Made by a program: the position numbers and the translations under genes | The notes under the pieces: model-generated | Told to the model about the DNA's origin: nothing | The model's database searches: none | The model's input: only the letters and a program-made list of their open reading frames with translations | Shown here: positions 21,930-34,595 of the stretch, in pieces | How positions within the stretch are numbered: the first letter of the stretch is position 1 | How the letters are laid out: the number at the start of each line of letters is the position of its first letter | DNA from: Crambe crambe | Lineage: Eukaryota > Porifera > Demospongiae > Poecilosclerida > Crambeidae | Assembly (NCBI GenBank): GCA_963924555.1 | Contig: OZ004598.1 | Location: 4,810,858-4,874,857 of the forward strand | Reading direction: 5' to 3' | DNA length: 64,000 nucleotides

Positions 21930-24900
21930 ATGGCTTCAGATTCTGACCCTACTCCATCCCCTGTGTTCCAACCACCCTCCGTGTCCGAGTGGTGGCAGAA
22001 TCCACACACCGTTCAGGCTGTGCGAGACTACGCTCACATGGCGGGTCTTTTGCACTTGTCCTCCACCTCCACTGGCACTGGTGAGGGTGACAAATACCTC
22101 ACGGGTGTACCCGTCACCCTCCAGCCGTCCAAGTTTCCCCAGGAATTTTTCGAGTTGGTGTGGTCCATTCAGCCCGACCTGAACGACCTCATGGATGCTA
22201 TCAGTAGGGATCATAAATTCCTCACGGAGGCTCTTCAAAGGTGGGGGTGGGCAGGGACAGATTCAATAGTGGCCCAGGACAGGAAATAAGTGTCCTGACC
22301 TGATTAGGTGTCCCTGGATATGAGATGGTCCTGACTAGGGGTCCTGAGTAATGAATAAAAGAGTAGATTGATTAGCTGCCACAATGAGTCAGTTTCCCCT
22401 AATTAATTGATAAACTCATGAATATTCATATCATTTCAGTGCGTGTTGGTGCCTGCACTGGAGATTATACATATACTAATTGTACAGACCACCTGATTTG
22501 AGGTCAATAGGTGTACCAATGTCAACTCTTTGAGTGGTGGTTTACACAATCTCAATCTTCTTGCACCCACAAAAGTGCTTATCCATCTCTCTGTGAGCTT
22601 GAATTTTCCTGCTTATTGTACTATCAAAAGGGTTTTGTTCTGGTCATTCTTGACAGCCAGCCACTCCTCTGTTTACAAGATTGGCTGTAAGGAAAATTCA
22701 CTTCTGCAGCCCTTAAAGTATCATAACATGGTGTGTGGGGAGACATGTTCTGGACCATATTTTTCCAGTGTTTGTACTTGGTATTATGAGATAAATTTGG
22801 AAGGATATGGATTGTGAAAGAGCTAATAGATTAAGGATTTTCAGTTTGCTAGGGGGGGATCATAATTACTATAGTGGTGCAGTGAGAACCCTGTCTCCAT
22901 CAAGTGTGGTTAACACCCTTAAGCTGAGGATTTTATAGGGGAGAACCCTGTACTCCACCATAATTATGATGCCTTCCACCATATACTAAGGGGAGAACCA
23001 TGTACTCCACCATGCTCTAATGCCCTAGGACATTGTCTCCTGTACTCTATCAGATCACAATAATAGTGCCAAGACTCTTAGGGTTATAGCACCACAGAGT
23101 ATATAGGATGGGATTCCTACAATATTATGAGTGAGAACCCTACCAATTAACTTCATTTTCTTGCTTCCTCCAGTGTGATAAAGGTGGACGAATTCACTCA
23201 TCGGCTATTTGAGTTGCATGTCGAATCACAAGCTGCAAAGCAACAACACCAGGTAACCATGGTACCTGCATGTACGGGAAACCTGCCTAATATGAGACCA
23301 CCCTGTAATGAAACTACCTCCCTATTCAAGCCCACTATGCCAATAGCAACCTATTCCAGCTATTTTGACCTCCCCGAAGAAACTATCTTTAATTGTCAGG
23401 TGCAAATAGTTTTTGGATGATTCATGAAGGTACATTACTGTGCACTGTGTGTGGATATCTCACATACCAGAAAATTATGCATAATTGTGTAACAGTACAC
23501 TTCATTACTTCCAGTTGCTATTCATAAAGATGATCATTGGAACCAATTAGAGAGAGTCATTGATTCTGGTTTGCTAATTCCACATGCTCTCCTTAACATG
23601 TTCTCCTTAATTACCAAGAGTGAGTTCCAGTATCCGATAATAGCAAAACATGGTGAATTAAGAGATTTTTTAGATCCAGGTGTGCATTTTTAAATATATT
23701 TTTTTTCATCTCATTTGGCCTTGCTGATCTCACCCGGTTGGACCCTCGGGTAATGATAACAAGGGTCCTAACAAGTCTTACTTATCATAACATGATGGCT
23801 GATCTCTAATAATAACAGAGTCACTTAGTCTAGCTACCTTGTGTTACCATGCCAATCTGTATTCCGCTCATAGAGGGTTTCATGTAAGTCGTGATTTTTT
23901 TAAAGTTCTTTTTTTTTTTCTTTTTTTTTTTCGATAATGAATTTCATGTTGTATAGAGGGCTGGCTGCACACTGAATCAAGACTTGTTTTGCATTAGTCA
24001 TCTTACTAGTATGGATACAATGGTAGTATAACAATGGTGCAATAAGCCTTAGGACATTTTTAAAACCATACTGCTAATGCATACAAATGAGTGGCAACTC
24101 CTCTCTATTGTAATTAAGAACAAAAATAAGCTGATCCCAGTGTCCACTGCACACTGAACTTGTGCCAATTATGCTATTTTGGAGAAAAGTTAAACACTTT
24201 CTGCTATATGTAATTCTTGGGATAGCGATGGAGTATTGCTATAAGGTTGCACATATAGACACGTACATTGGAACTATTATACCATTACTAGTTCTGATTC
24301 TGATTCCAAATTTCCACTGAAAAAAAAAGATTCAAATTTGGATACAAGTGGGGGTTGCCTCACTTCCCATAATCAGCGAAGACAGACAGACAGTTTGAAT
24401 TGTTCCTAAGTTTGCATAACTGGTCAAATTATGATAAATCCTCCGTGACCCAACATAATGAATGCATAATGCCGGGTGTATATGATACACTGCTCGAAGA
24501 ATGTGACCATTTTATTGTGTCAGGATTTTTGGCATTACTGAGATGGAATGCATATAGAGTTTTGGGAGGGCTGTTTGAAGCTGCATGCACAAAACTAAAA
24601 ACTTTTCTGCTAGCTTCTTCTGAGATGTCCTGAGCTGTATACAGGGATTTACTGAGTAGTACACAGGAATTTACTGAGTAGAAGTACTGGTATAGTTGTG
24701 CACTAATCGAGCAGACCAACAGATGTCTCTCCAGTGTAGTGCCTGAAATAATAAAAATTACCCTTGGAATGTCAGACAAACTGGTATATTTTCACTAAAA
24801 TAGAAGCCATGTATTTGTGTGTCCGTGTGTGTACATTGGTGGTATGTGTGTGTATTATGTACTGTAATGTGTCCAGGCTGTCACATGTTTGACCACTTAT

Positions 24901-27900
24901 GGCACATATTCCTTTACCACTCTTCCTAAGGGTGTATACATGATGCCATCTTAAAATAACATTCCTTCATTTTAGTTTCAATTAGGAAGTTTGATTTGGC
25001 ATGATAAGACTGTTGTTATGTATGGGGCAATAACAGACTGATGTCCAGGCAAAACTGCAATTTTGGCGGGCCATTTTTCCTGTTGGTCTGACACTGTTGC
25101 AATAGAAAGAAGTACCAAAGCTATGTGACACTTATCGGAAGATCTGGTCAGGTGACCCATACCCAAGACCAAGACCCAAGATCTGGTCAGGTGACCCCAT
25201 ACCCCTTTTCAGTTTCTGCATTAGACATTAGAGCTATGCGTGCGACTAGCGTGAGAGCCCATTGAATTGCACTCTGTAGTAATTCCTAATGTGTACTGTG
25301 TACACACACTGGCTGGAAGAGTAGCAACTGCACCCAGACCAAACTAGTACCCCGTTAAGGCTGTTGTTATGACAATGAATATCAATTTGACACGTATTAA
25401 TATATTATGATGATTATTATTCCAATGATATTCATTTATTATTGCTTTGTATGGGAAATAACCTGGGGTTATTTATAGTCAGTTTCCATGACACTCTATT
25501 GATTACAATAACTGGAAGCCTTAAATTTGAAGGGGATTACCTCAAAAATCTATAAAATTTCCCCATCAGGGAAGTTGTGAAGTCCCTAAGTTTCCCTGTT
25601 AGGTAATCAAAATTCCCCTTGGTCCCCCCTCAACAGTCCCTAAATTCCCACTCAAAAGTCCCTATATAAATTCCCCCCATGGGACCCTCAAAATCTCCAT
25701 TCCTCACATTCCCTTAATGACAGGAACTTCCCCCACATTAGAATCATAATAACGGGCATATTATTGTAATGGCAGGAACTCATTATGACATGCCAGATCT
25801 CCAGGAACTTCTCCAATATCATAACATACTATCATATTCCCTTTAATCAAGCAGGAACTTCCCCCTCGTAATAATTCATCATAATCATGACTCCTTCAGT
25901 AATTGGATATGACCTGTCATATCAGTTAATCATATTCCCATAATAGATATTTCCAGTTGCACTCCATTTACCATAATCTTCCCAATGTATGTGTCACCTT
26001 ATATAGCTTTGGAGCGCTGACTAAATAAGGGATGCAGAGCAAAAGGAATTATCAGAATATGTTGTAAGGGAGAGCCAGTGTAAGATGAGATGATTGCTGA
26101 ATTTATTTTGCTCCCTTTGACAAGCCGATGATGTGTGACGTGGAGGTACTTTAAAGCATTGTGTGTATACCTAAGTAACATGTTATAGCAGAAGTCGCCC
26201 ACTCAAGGATGCAACGTTTTCCCCCATCTCAAAAGGAATCTGATTGGATAGTGGCAGTTTCCGTCAGTTACTAAAGAAACCACCAGGACTGATCCGCTCA
26301 CCCACTCACTTGAGAGTGCAAGTTCCAATATTATCATGGAATGTAAACCATCCAAATTATTATTACTACCCGAATGCTGGTATCAGTATATCAGGGTTAA
26401 TAATTAATTTTTTTTTTCATGCTTGTGCAATATCCATAGAAGGGGAGGGGTTAGGGTTTTTCCCTGGGGATCTCCACTGCACAATGTGAGTGAGTATACA
26501 GTAATTTATATATAAGCAAGAACTACATCACCTCATGTCACCTAGGAGATTAAACATGTGAGCAACATGACATAAACAGTTTGTATTGCACCACATAAGC
26601 AGCTGCTTGCATACCATTTCTATGAATCCCATTAAGCAACCATTTTTTTTTTCCATAATGTATTCCTCTCATCTTTCTCATTGTAGCAGCGTAGTGGTCG
26701 TCATGGAAAAACTCTTGTTTTGATGCTGGTGTAGACAACACATGTTCATTTGCCTCTCCGTCAGGAACCACAAACCTGATATTTTGTCCTCTTTTGTTAT
26801 ACTTTGCAGTGTGTTCTTCACCCAGACAGATACTCGTACACAAATCAAAAAAAAAAGTGTCTATACACAACAAAAGCCCTCTCTCTTTTTTGCTGCCACA
26901 GCTCTAGTACCTGCTGAATCAAGTTGTGCACATTTGATGTTGTTTTGTGTTCCTAATCTCTTTGTGGGGAGACTTGAAAACAAACCGCTTTTAGTGTAAG
27001 ATCAAAGAACTATCAATTAATGTGATCTGTAAAGAGACCACCTCCATTAAGAGACCTTTTGGTGGCCCAGAGGTGATCATATAGACAGGTTTCATTGTAT
27101 TACAATATTGTCATTTTCTGAACCTGGAATATCTGACTGTTACAGGGGATTTGCACTTTGCTTATGGTGGCCCAATCAAATCAAGAATCTTATGTATTTT
27201 CCAGCTCTGCCAAAATAGATTGTGTTGGCATAATATTGAGCATAGTAATGTAGTGATATTGCTCCATTGTTCCTGCACACGTGTCTGTATGACTGACCAA
27301 TCGGCTGTGTGGTATGTCTGCATGTGCCCATTCCAAGTTGTGTCCAGCTGATGAATGGAATGCAATGTTACATCATTTGACTACAAAACAATACTATTGA
27401 GCATGCTCAGAAGTGTCATTGCAGATCTGAGCATGCCCAAAAGTGTACTGTCAATACTATTAAGCATGCTCAGAAGTACGTATGTATCATCGCAGATTTG
27501 AGCATGCTCAATAGTGTATGCTGTCACATGACTTTCGATTCGATTATCATTATTGAGCATGCACCACATCACCAGCATGAAGAAGTTTAAACTACCCCGA
27601 ACTCTTTGCACCTTACTCTATATGCCCTTCCTGAGCCAGACTAGAGCCACAGGTGTGCCATTTGAGTGGGCAGCCTGGCAATATTTCCCCTGCATGGGCT
27701 AGACTAGGGTCAGAGAAACCCTATAATTATTATTATATGAGTGGGTGGTACTTCTTGTTGTGCTATGAGCAGTTTATAGAGACTCAATGCAGTGATTTGG
27801 AGATTTAAGGAATAAGACCAATTCTGGACTAAGTTGTGAATTATTGAGTGGGCACGTGACCAATATAGCAAAGTGCAGTTGACCTGACATGAATTTGAAA

Positions 27901-30900
27901 CACCTGCTATTCTTCTTTCTATTGTAAAATAGCTGGCCAAGCTTCAATTTTGCCCAGACATTGAGTACTGTATCAGACTGTTGTAATCATCCCTGAGGCA
28001 CAAGAATAAGGTGGTGCGATTTGGAGGCTTAAACTGCAGGAGGTCTCTAGAGACCAACTCTTTGTGCAGCTGCATCAGTAGTGAGTGAGTGGGCAGCTGC
28101 TCCAACCAGAGTTAGATGTGGTTTCTTTTGATCCTTGGCATAACAGGAAAATATTTCATCATTGGGTGATCCATGAGGTGATAACTCTTGCATATTACAG
28201 GAAATTGCTTCCAGGGCAAGTGAGAGCAACAGGAAATGTACCCAAGAAGTCCTCATTGATGAGTATTGGTGCTACTTGACCTGCGGTAGTACTGAGGTCA
28301 CGCTAGCTACCTCACAATCCATCATTTCCTGAACTGGGGGTAGCTTTTACTCTTGGCAATGCCTGACTGCATTAATGTGCCTAATTGAACAATGGAAAGT
28401 GGTGAATCAAAGTGTGACTTCATGCAATGAATAAAGAAAGACTTTTTAGCTGACTGATATGGTTGCGTAGGTACATGTGGTAGAGCAACCTCCAGATCAC
28501 AGAAGCCAAAAGCACACTCAAGTGGGACACATACGTACAGTCATGTGACCAGATCACAGGAGCTAAAGCAGGCTCAAGCGGGACATGTATGTACAGTCAT
28601 GTGACCGGATCACAGGAGCTAAAGCAGGCTCAAGCGGGACATGTACAGTTATGTGACCGGAAGCAGGTTCAAGCAGGGTATGTATAGTTGTTTGACTGGA
28701 GACAAAGTAGGCTTAAGTTGTGACATGCCGTCTGTATACATGTATTAATAGGTTATGTCAAAGCCACAAAAAATTTTGACCCACAAAAATTTCCAGTACT
28801 ATAAAAAATGATGTGGCCCAATAAAATAAATATTAACTTGATTGAGCTCATGTGCATAGCAACAGCATAGAACTTAATAAATAAACAACTTTTTTTTTTT
28901 TGAGCTTATACATCAAAGAAGAACACAAGGGACATGGCCCATCAGTGACTCCTTGACCTCTTTTGGAATGACCTTAACAAGACCCCCTGTGTAGAAGTCA
29001 GGAAGAAATCTCTCTGAGGATGTAGCCTTCACCTCCAGTGTAGTCTTGTGATCAAAGGAACATTAGACATGCCCAGGTGAGATCAAAAAGAGGTTCAGAG
29101 CTGCATTGCAAATAGTGTGTGACTTTGAGGGTCAAAGTACTTCCTGAGGTCAAATCAGGGACTTAATAACTGACTATCAAAAAATTGATAACAGGAAGCA
29201 GCCTATTTTTATTTTTTTTTTAATTGCCTGGGCTATCTCTAATAATCCATATTTTCTAAGAGTTTTATTCTTTTTTTCTTTCTCTTGATCTGGGAATGTT
29301 TGACAACTCTTGAGTTGAGCAATGCAGGGAGATCGAGGGACAAAAGGGTGTGCACACCACTTCCCTCTGCATCCACCCCCTTCTTATCCTGGAGATGAGG
29401 AGAATCAGGACAAACAGATACCCTCTAGGTACTTCCATATCCTGAAATTCAACAGTCTAGAAGCATCTGGGTATATCTATTGAGTCAGGAACTGAAGCTC
29501 CTTCTTGTCATGATCGTTTGGGATGTGCATATGATGCAGATCCAAATCGTGAAATTCAGAACCCCCTCCCAGTTCCTGAAGCTCCCAAGTTTGACCCTAT
29601 CCTGATCATTTGGGACGTATTATTATGCATAGTGATGCAGAACTAAGTTTTATTCACATCACTGACGCGGTAATTACATCATGAAACTCACTTCAGGTGA
29701 TTTTTCCAGTTCTTCTGGCAAACCATGCATTATCATAAAGACACTTATCTTTTATGACATTCATCTACCGTCACAGGTCTTCAAATCAGACTCCAAGCCT
29801 ATCTATATTTCTGGTGTCCCAGAGGTATCGAATTTGAGACTCCCACTGTTTCATAGGATTACTGTTTGCGTTTCCATGTGATCACTGTGACACCAAGAAT
29901 TTAAGAACTGTCATTATTATGTCACACATTCCTGGGGTTGTCATGGGAATATATATGCTTTGTTTAAAATTTCCATAGCTTGAATACCTGGAGGTAAGTT
30001 ATCCTATAAGTGATACATCCTTGTGCTTATGCTGTCTTTGATGTGTGATAAATTCTTGTTTGAAAAAATGTACAGGAACAAGACTTGTACAGTTAGCTCT
30101 TAATTATAGCGTCCCAGCTGCTGCCCTGTAGCTAGCATAATAATATAGTTTTAGTGTATTGGAGCTAAAATTCAATTTTCCATGTTTGTTCTATTTCCTC
30201 TTTTTAATACTTAATTCAGAGAAGGAGTACTCCAGTTTGGCTCTGGCTATGGTATATATGTGGGCACTTCTCAATCACATGCTGCCAACCGGCTTAATCA
30301 AATGTACCAGTCATAAAACGAAACAAATGACCCTACTACAATGCATAGTGATGATGGTCTTATTAGAGAAGTCTTCATAACACATTTACTACACTAGTAT
30401 GCAACCTCTATTCTAAAGCATTGGTCACATGATTTGAGTGTAGTATCTTGGATACCAATCCACTGTGTATCATAAAGAGGTATAGAACATTTACTACATT
30501 AGTACAGTATGGTGGCAATGTGCCTCTATCTACAGCATTAGTCACATGATTGAGTATAGTGTATCTTGGATACCATCACTATAGTACATGACCATATGCT
30601 CTGTGTGCTATTTATTCTGCTCCATATTGTGTGCCTATTTGATATGATGACACATGCTACTAACTGGTCTATGCTCTATCACGTGTACAGTGCATGACTG
30701 TACATGTCCCGCTTGAGCCTGCTTTGGTTCCTGTGATCCGGTCACATGACTGTACATGTCCCGCTTGAGCCTGCTTTGGCTCCTGTAATCCGGTCACCAT
30801 ATGCCCAGCTTTACTACACTACCCAACCCCAGCGGCCCACACAGCTGGCTACTATACCCTCAATATGTACACGTGGCAACCCCTAACGACAGTAGTGAGG

Positions 30901-33900
30901 CTTGAAGAGAGTAACTTGAGGTGTTTCACTTCTTTATGTGTGTAATGTCTGGACGGCAGGAAAGTATTGGCTGGCTGGTTTTGTTAATGACTTCCCCCTC
31001 CCTCCCTCCCTCCTAAGGGAAGAGTTGTAACTGAGTCATTCTCCTGCAATGCTGTATAGTGTGTGCATGTGAACAGACAGCCTTTGTTGAGCTATGTATG
31101 CATGTATGTATGTAGGGAAACAGTACCAAAAAATTGGCTGTTGACAATAAGGAGAGGGCTTCCATTCCATTGTTTCTCTACTCTACTACCTTCATTATTG
31201 TGCCATCTGTTCGTGGACTTAATTAGAGAGAGGGCATAATATTATGTCATGCCTTCATTGTGTAATATTGAATGTGTACTTAAGTAGAAAATAGTATGCT
31301 CTTATTGCTCCGAACATACTATGACCTTGGGCTAGGGCTAATGGAACATACTACTATGACTTTGGGCCAGGCTAGGAATGGAATGGAACGTACTATGACC
31401 TACCCCAAGGTCATAGTATGTTCAGGTAGGGCTAAGACTAGGGCTAGGGGTAGGCCAAGTGTGTTGTGGGCTAAGGCTAGGGCTTGAGTAGGTGCTAGGG
31501 GTAAGGGTATGGAGCCAAGTGTATTGTGAGCATGCAATACATTAGCCTTTGCTTTTCCTCCCTCCATAAATGGAAGAGCTTAGTAATACATTATGGTGCA
31601 ATCACTACAGAGTACATATGTTATTATAATTATGTATCCCATCTGTTTGGGGTTAGTGCTACTTGTCCAAGACTCAATTCAAGCACACAGGACCATAGGC
31701 CAGGGAGAAGTATGGTTAGCTCATAACACTATTAGCCCAAACAAGGTTCAACTTTTTGCTCTTATTTGTACATTAAATTTGTCTGACCTTCCAGGGGTCT
31801 CTTTTGTGATAGAACCTATTCTACAATGCTGACATTGTAGCTAATTGCTCTTCTACAATGCTGACATTGTAGCTAATTGCTGTTGATTGAATGCACTTAA
31901 CTGGCAAAAGGAATTTACTTATAGAAATTTTGTGGGGGGAGAAATTTCTGTAGTTTTGAAACTGTGGAGATCATAATCCCTTATTTCTGCCCCCGGAATC
32001 ATAAAATCCACCTTCCCCCATGAAAATATCACAGCTTCCTTCTCGAAACTGTAACTCTACCCTCAGCTCGGGCTGTGGACGAGGCATTTTCTGCGGTCAG
32101 AGTCCTCTGCGTTGTCTCAGGAATGAATAGCTGAGTTCATGCATGTTGTATCAACAATTGCGGACGAGGGACATGAATTTTTGCCACTGAGGATCGTGAA
32201 TCTCCATGACCTAAGCATGAATTTCCGCAATCCTTCACTCGTGATTATGCTACCCCTAGTGTATTTCAAGTGGAATGTGGAAATTCATGGGTGGTGGGGG
32301 ATCTGCGGTTTGGGCTTGGTCGTAGAATTGAAATCATTAATCATAATTATATAACCATCAAATTAGAAATTGGAACCGAAATATTGTATTCCAAATTCAC
32401 ACTTTCCATGAAAGTTATGTTTTGCAGGGTGTTACCACATACCACAGAATTTTTCATATACTGTATTTCCTTGAATAATAGCCCTCCTTGAATAAACGCC
32501 TGCCCCATATAATCGCCGGGAAACTTCAAGCAACATAAGAAATACACACCGGCCTCGAATTAACGCCTGGTCAAAGTTCAAAGTTTAATAGCTGTAAACC
32601 GCGCGCGCATGCGTGCATGAAGCAGCTGCTAAGTTTGTGTCGAAAAGATCTTGCTACGGTAGCATAACCAAAATCAAAGCTATAGAAATGACAGATAAAA
32701 GTCTAAGAAGCAGGTAAGATCAGTTAATGAACCTACTTTCAGCTACGTATGATGCAGCAATGCTAACTATATCCTCGGATAACGCTCGACTCGCCATTAA
32801 TAATGCACACGCCACCTTGTGCATATGCCCCGCGCCGGCCCGCAGTACATTAATTTAATAGACGCCGGCCTTATATAGAAGCCTGCCTCGTTTTGTAGCC
32901 GGGTATGAGAATTCTCTGTAAGAAATAAACGCCCGGGCTATTATTCAAGGAAATACGGTACCTAATTATATACCTGTCAACCCAGTGTGGTGATGTTAAA
33001 TCCATTTCACTAGCCATGGATATGGTTGAATGCTCATTGAAGTTCATCGATGTTTATCAATACATAACAGAGGGTAAAGTTAATACAATGACCTCTGCTA
33101 GCCGAGTGACTGAGTGGCAATGAGTGACTGTTATATACTCCAAAATATTGTAATGGTTGTATTATCCCTTAATCACAATATTAACTACATAATAATATTT
33201 TTTATTATTTTGAAAAAATTCCATTCCATTTTATTATACTAACAAGTATAGTGATTGATCAAAGACCCCCTGGGGCTGGCCTTTAATTAAATTTGACAAA
33301 AATTGTGGCATTGGCAGATAAAAGGGGGAAAGGAAGGTCACTTCTTTATGGGATTAATACTAATTAGAGTGAAGTGATATGACTACATTCTTTAGTAATG
33401 ATGTAGGAAGTGATAATTGAAGTTTAAGAGTATATACATTATCAGTATATCCTGCAGATGCAGCATTAGCTGCTTTTCTTGGAATGATGAAAGAGTCACC
33501 ACCTGGTGACTGCAAAAAATGTCAGGAATGCAAAGAAAAGGGAGTGTATTATAGGAAACCCCATCTCTCACACCTCTCTCTCCACCTGCAAGGGATTCTA
33601 CCTTGTTATTAATTAATAGCTGTGTGGGAGGTCCATCTGCCTCCACTTGTTTGTGAACACTTGTAGTTAATAATGTGGTAGGGACTTCACCTGGGACTTT
33701 ACTGTAGAACTTTATCTCACCCCACTGGCTAGGCTAACCATGTGCTATGTAGGAATCAGGTGACATAGCTGGAGGTTTCACATTCAATACTATTACTTTA
33801 TGGTAAAGGGTTTTATATAAAGTTATGCTACTAAATTTAAACTAGCTTGTACAAGTGATGACCATTACCTACTTTATGATTCTCTAATGGCCTACTTCTG

Positions 33901-34546
33901 TTTTGCTTGCTTGTATGATTTAGCCTGGGATCGTCTTCAGCATCAATCGTTCGGACTACTTGCTGGAAGAAGATGCGGACACAGTAGCCCTAGGCATTAA
34001 GCAGGTCGAGCTGAACACCATTGCAGTGGCCTTCACTGGGCTTACTCAGGGCAACATCCAGGACTTACACCAGTGAGTGACTCTAAAGAAATTTTGATTT
34101 ATCCCTCCCTCCCTCAAAGAATTCATCTTCTTACTAGACTCACATGGCCATGTTCAATCATTTTTAACGTCAGCTTTTCTGCTTTCGTTTTTAGATATGT
34201 TCATAATCGTTATGTCAATGAGGACCGAACACTAAATGTAAGATCTTGAGTATTATTCTCAAAAACTTCATCCGATAACCTTATACCACCTCCCCCTTCT
34301 GTGTAGCTTCCAGAACCAACATCAGTGTATGAGGGGTTAGCAGCTGCTTGCAGACTCTATGGCAAGCCAGAGTAAGCAGAAAACTGGCACTCAATATTAA
34401 CACGTGACTTATTTCCTATCTCACATGACGGTCATGTGACCAACCTTATCCTCTCCTCTCAGTGCATGCGTGTTGTTAGTGCTGAATAAGGGGGAGACCA
34501 ACATATACGACCAGAGGGCGTTGGAATTCGAACTCTGGAAAAGGTT

Positions 34547-34595
<49 letters not shown>

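Larger units (their letters stand above)
23253..33923 (+). other. GSS intron 2, 10.7 kb of repeats, no clear gene
   Basis: Over ten times longer than any other GSS intron. It carries a TIR element (32459-32960), inverted minisatellite arrays (28491-28700 and 30693-30797), a palindrome array (27399-27564) and several tandem duplications. The best unexplained ORF is 26550-26873 on the minus strand (107 codons), with no recognised domain. Confidence 0.65.

Noticed and set aside
27001..27100. Another copy of the 'gtcctctt' repeat
   Set aside because: It has 'aagagaccacctccattaag' and 'acaggtttcattgtattac', which resemble a different element family. The match to the dispersed repeat was too weak.
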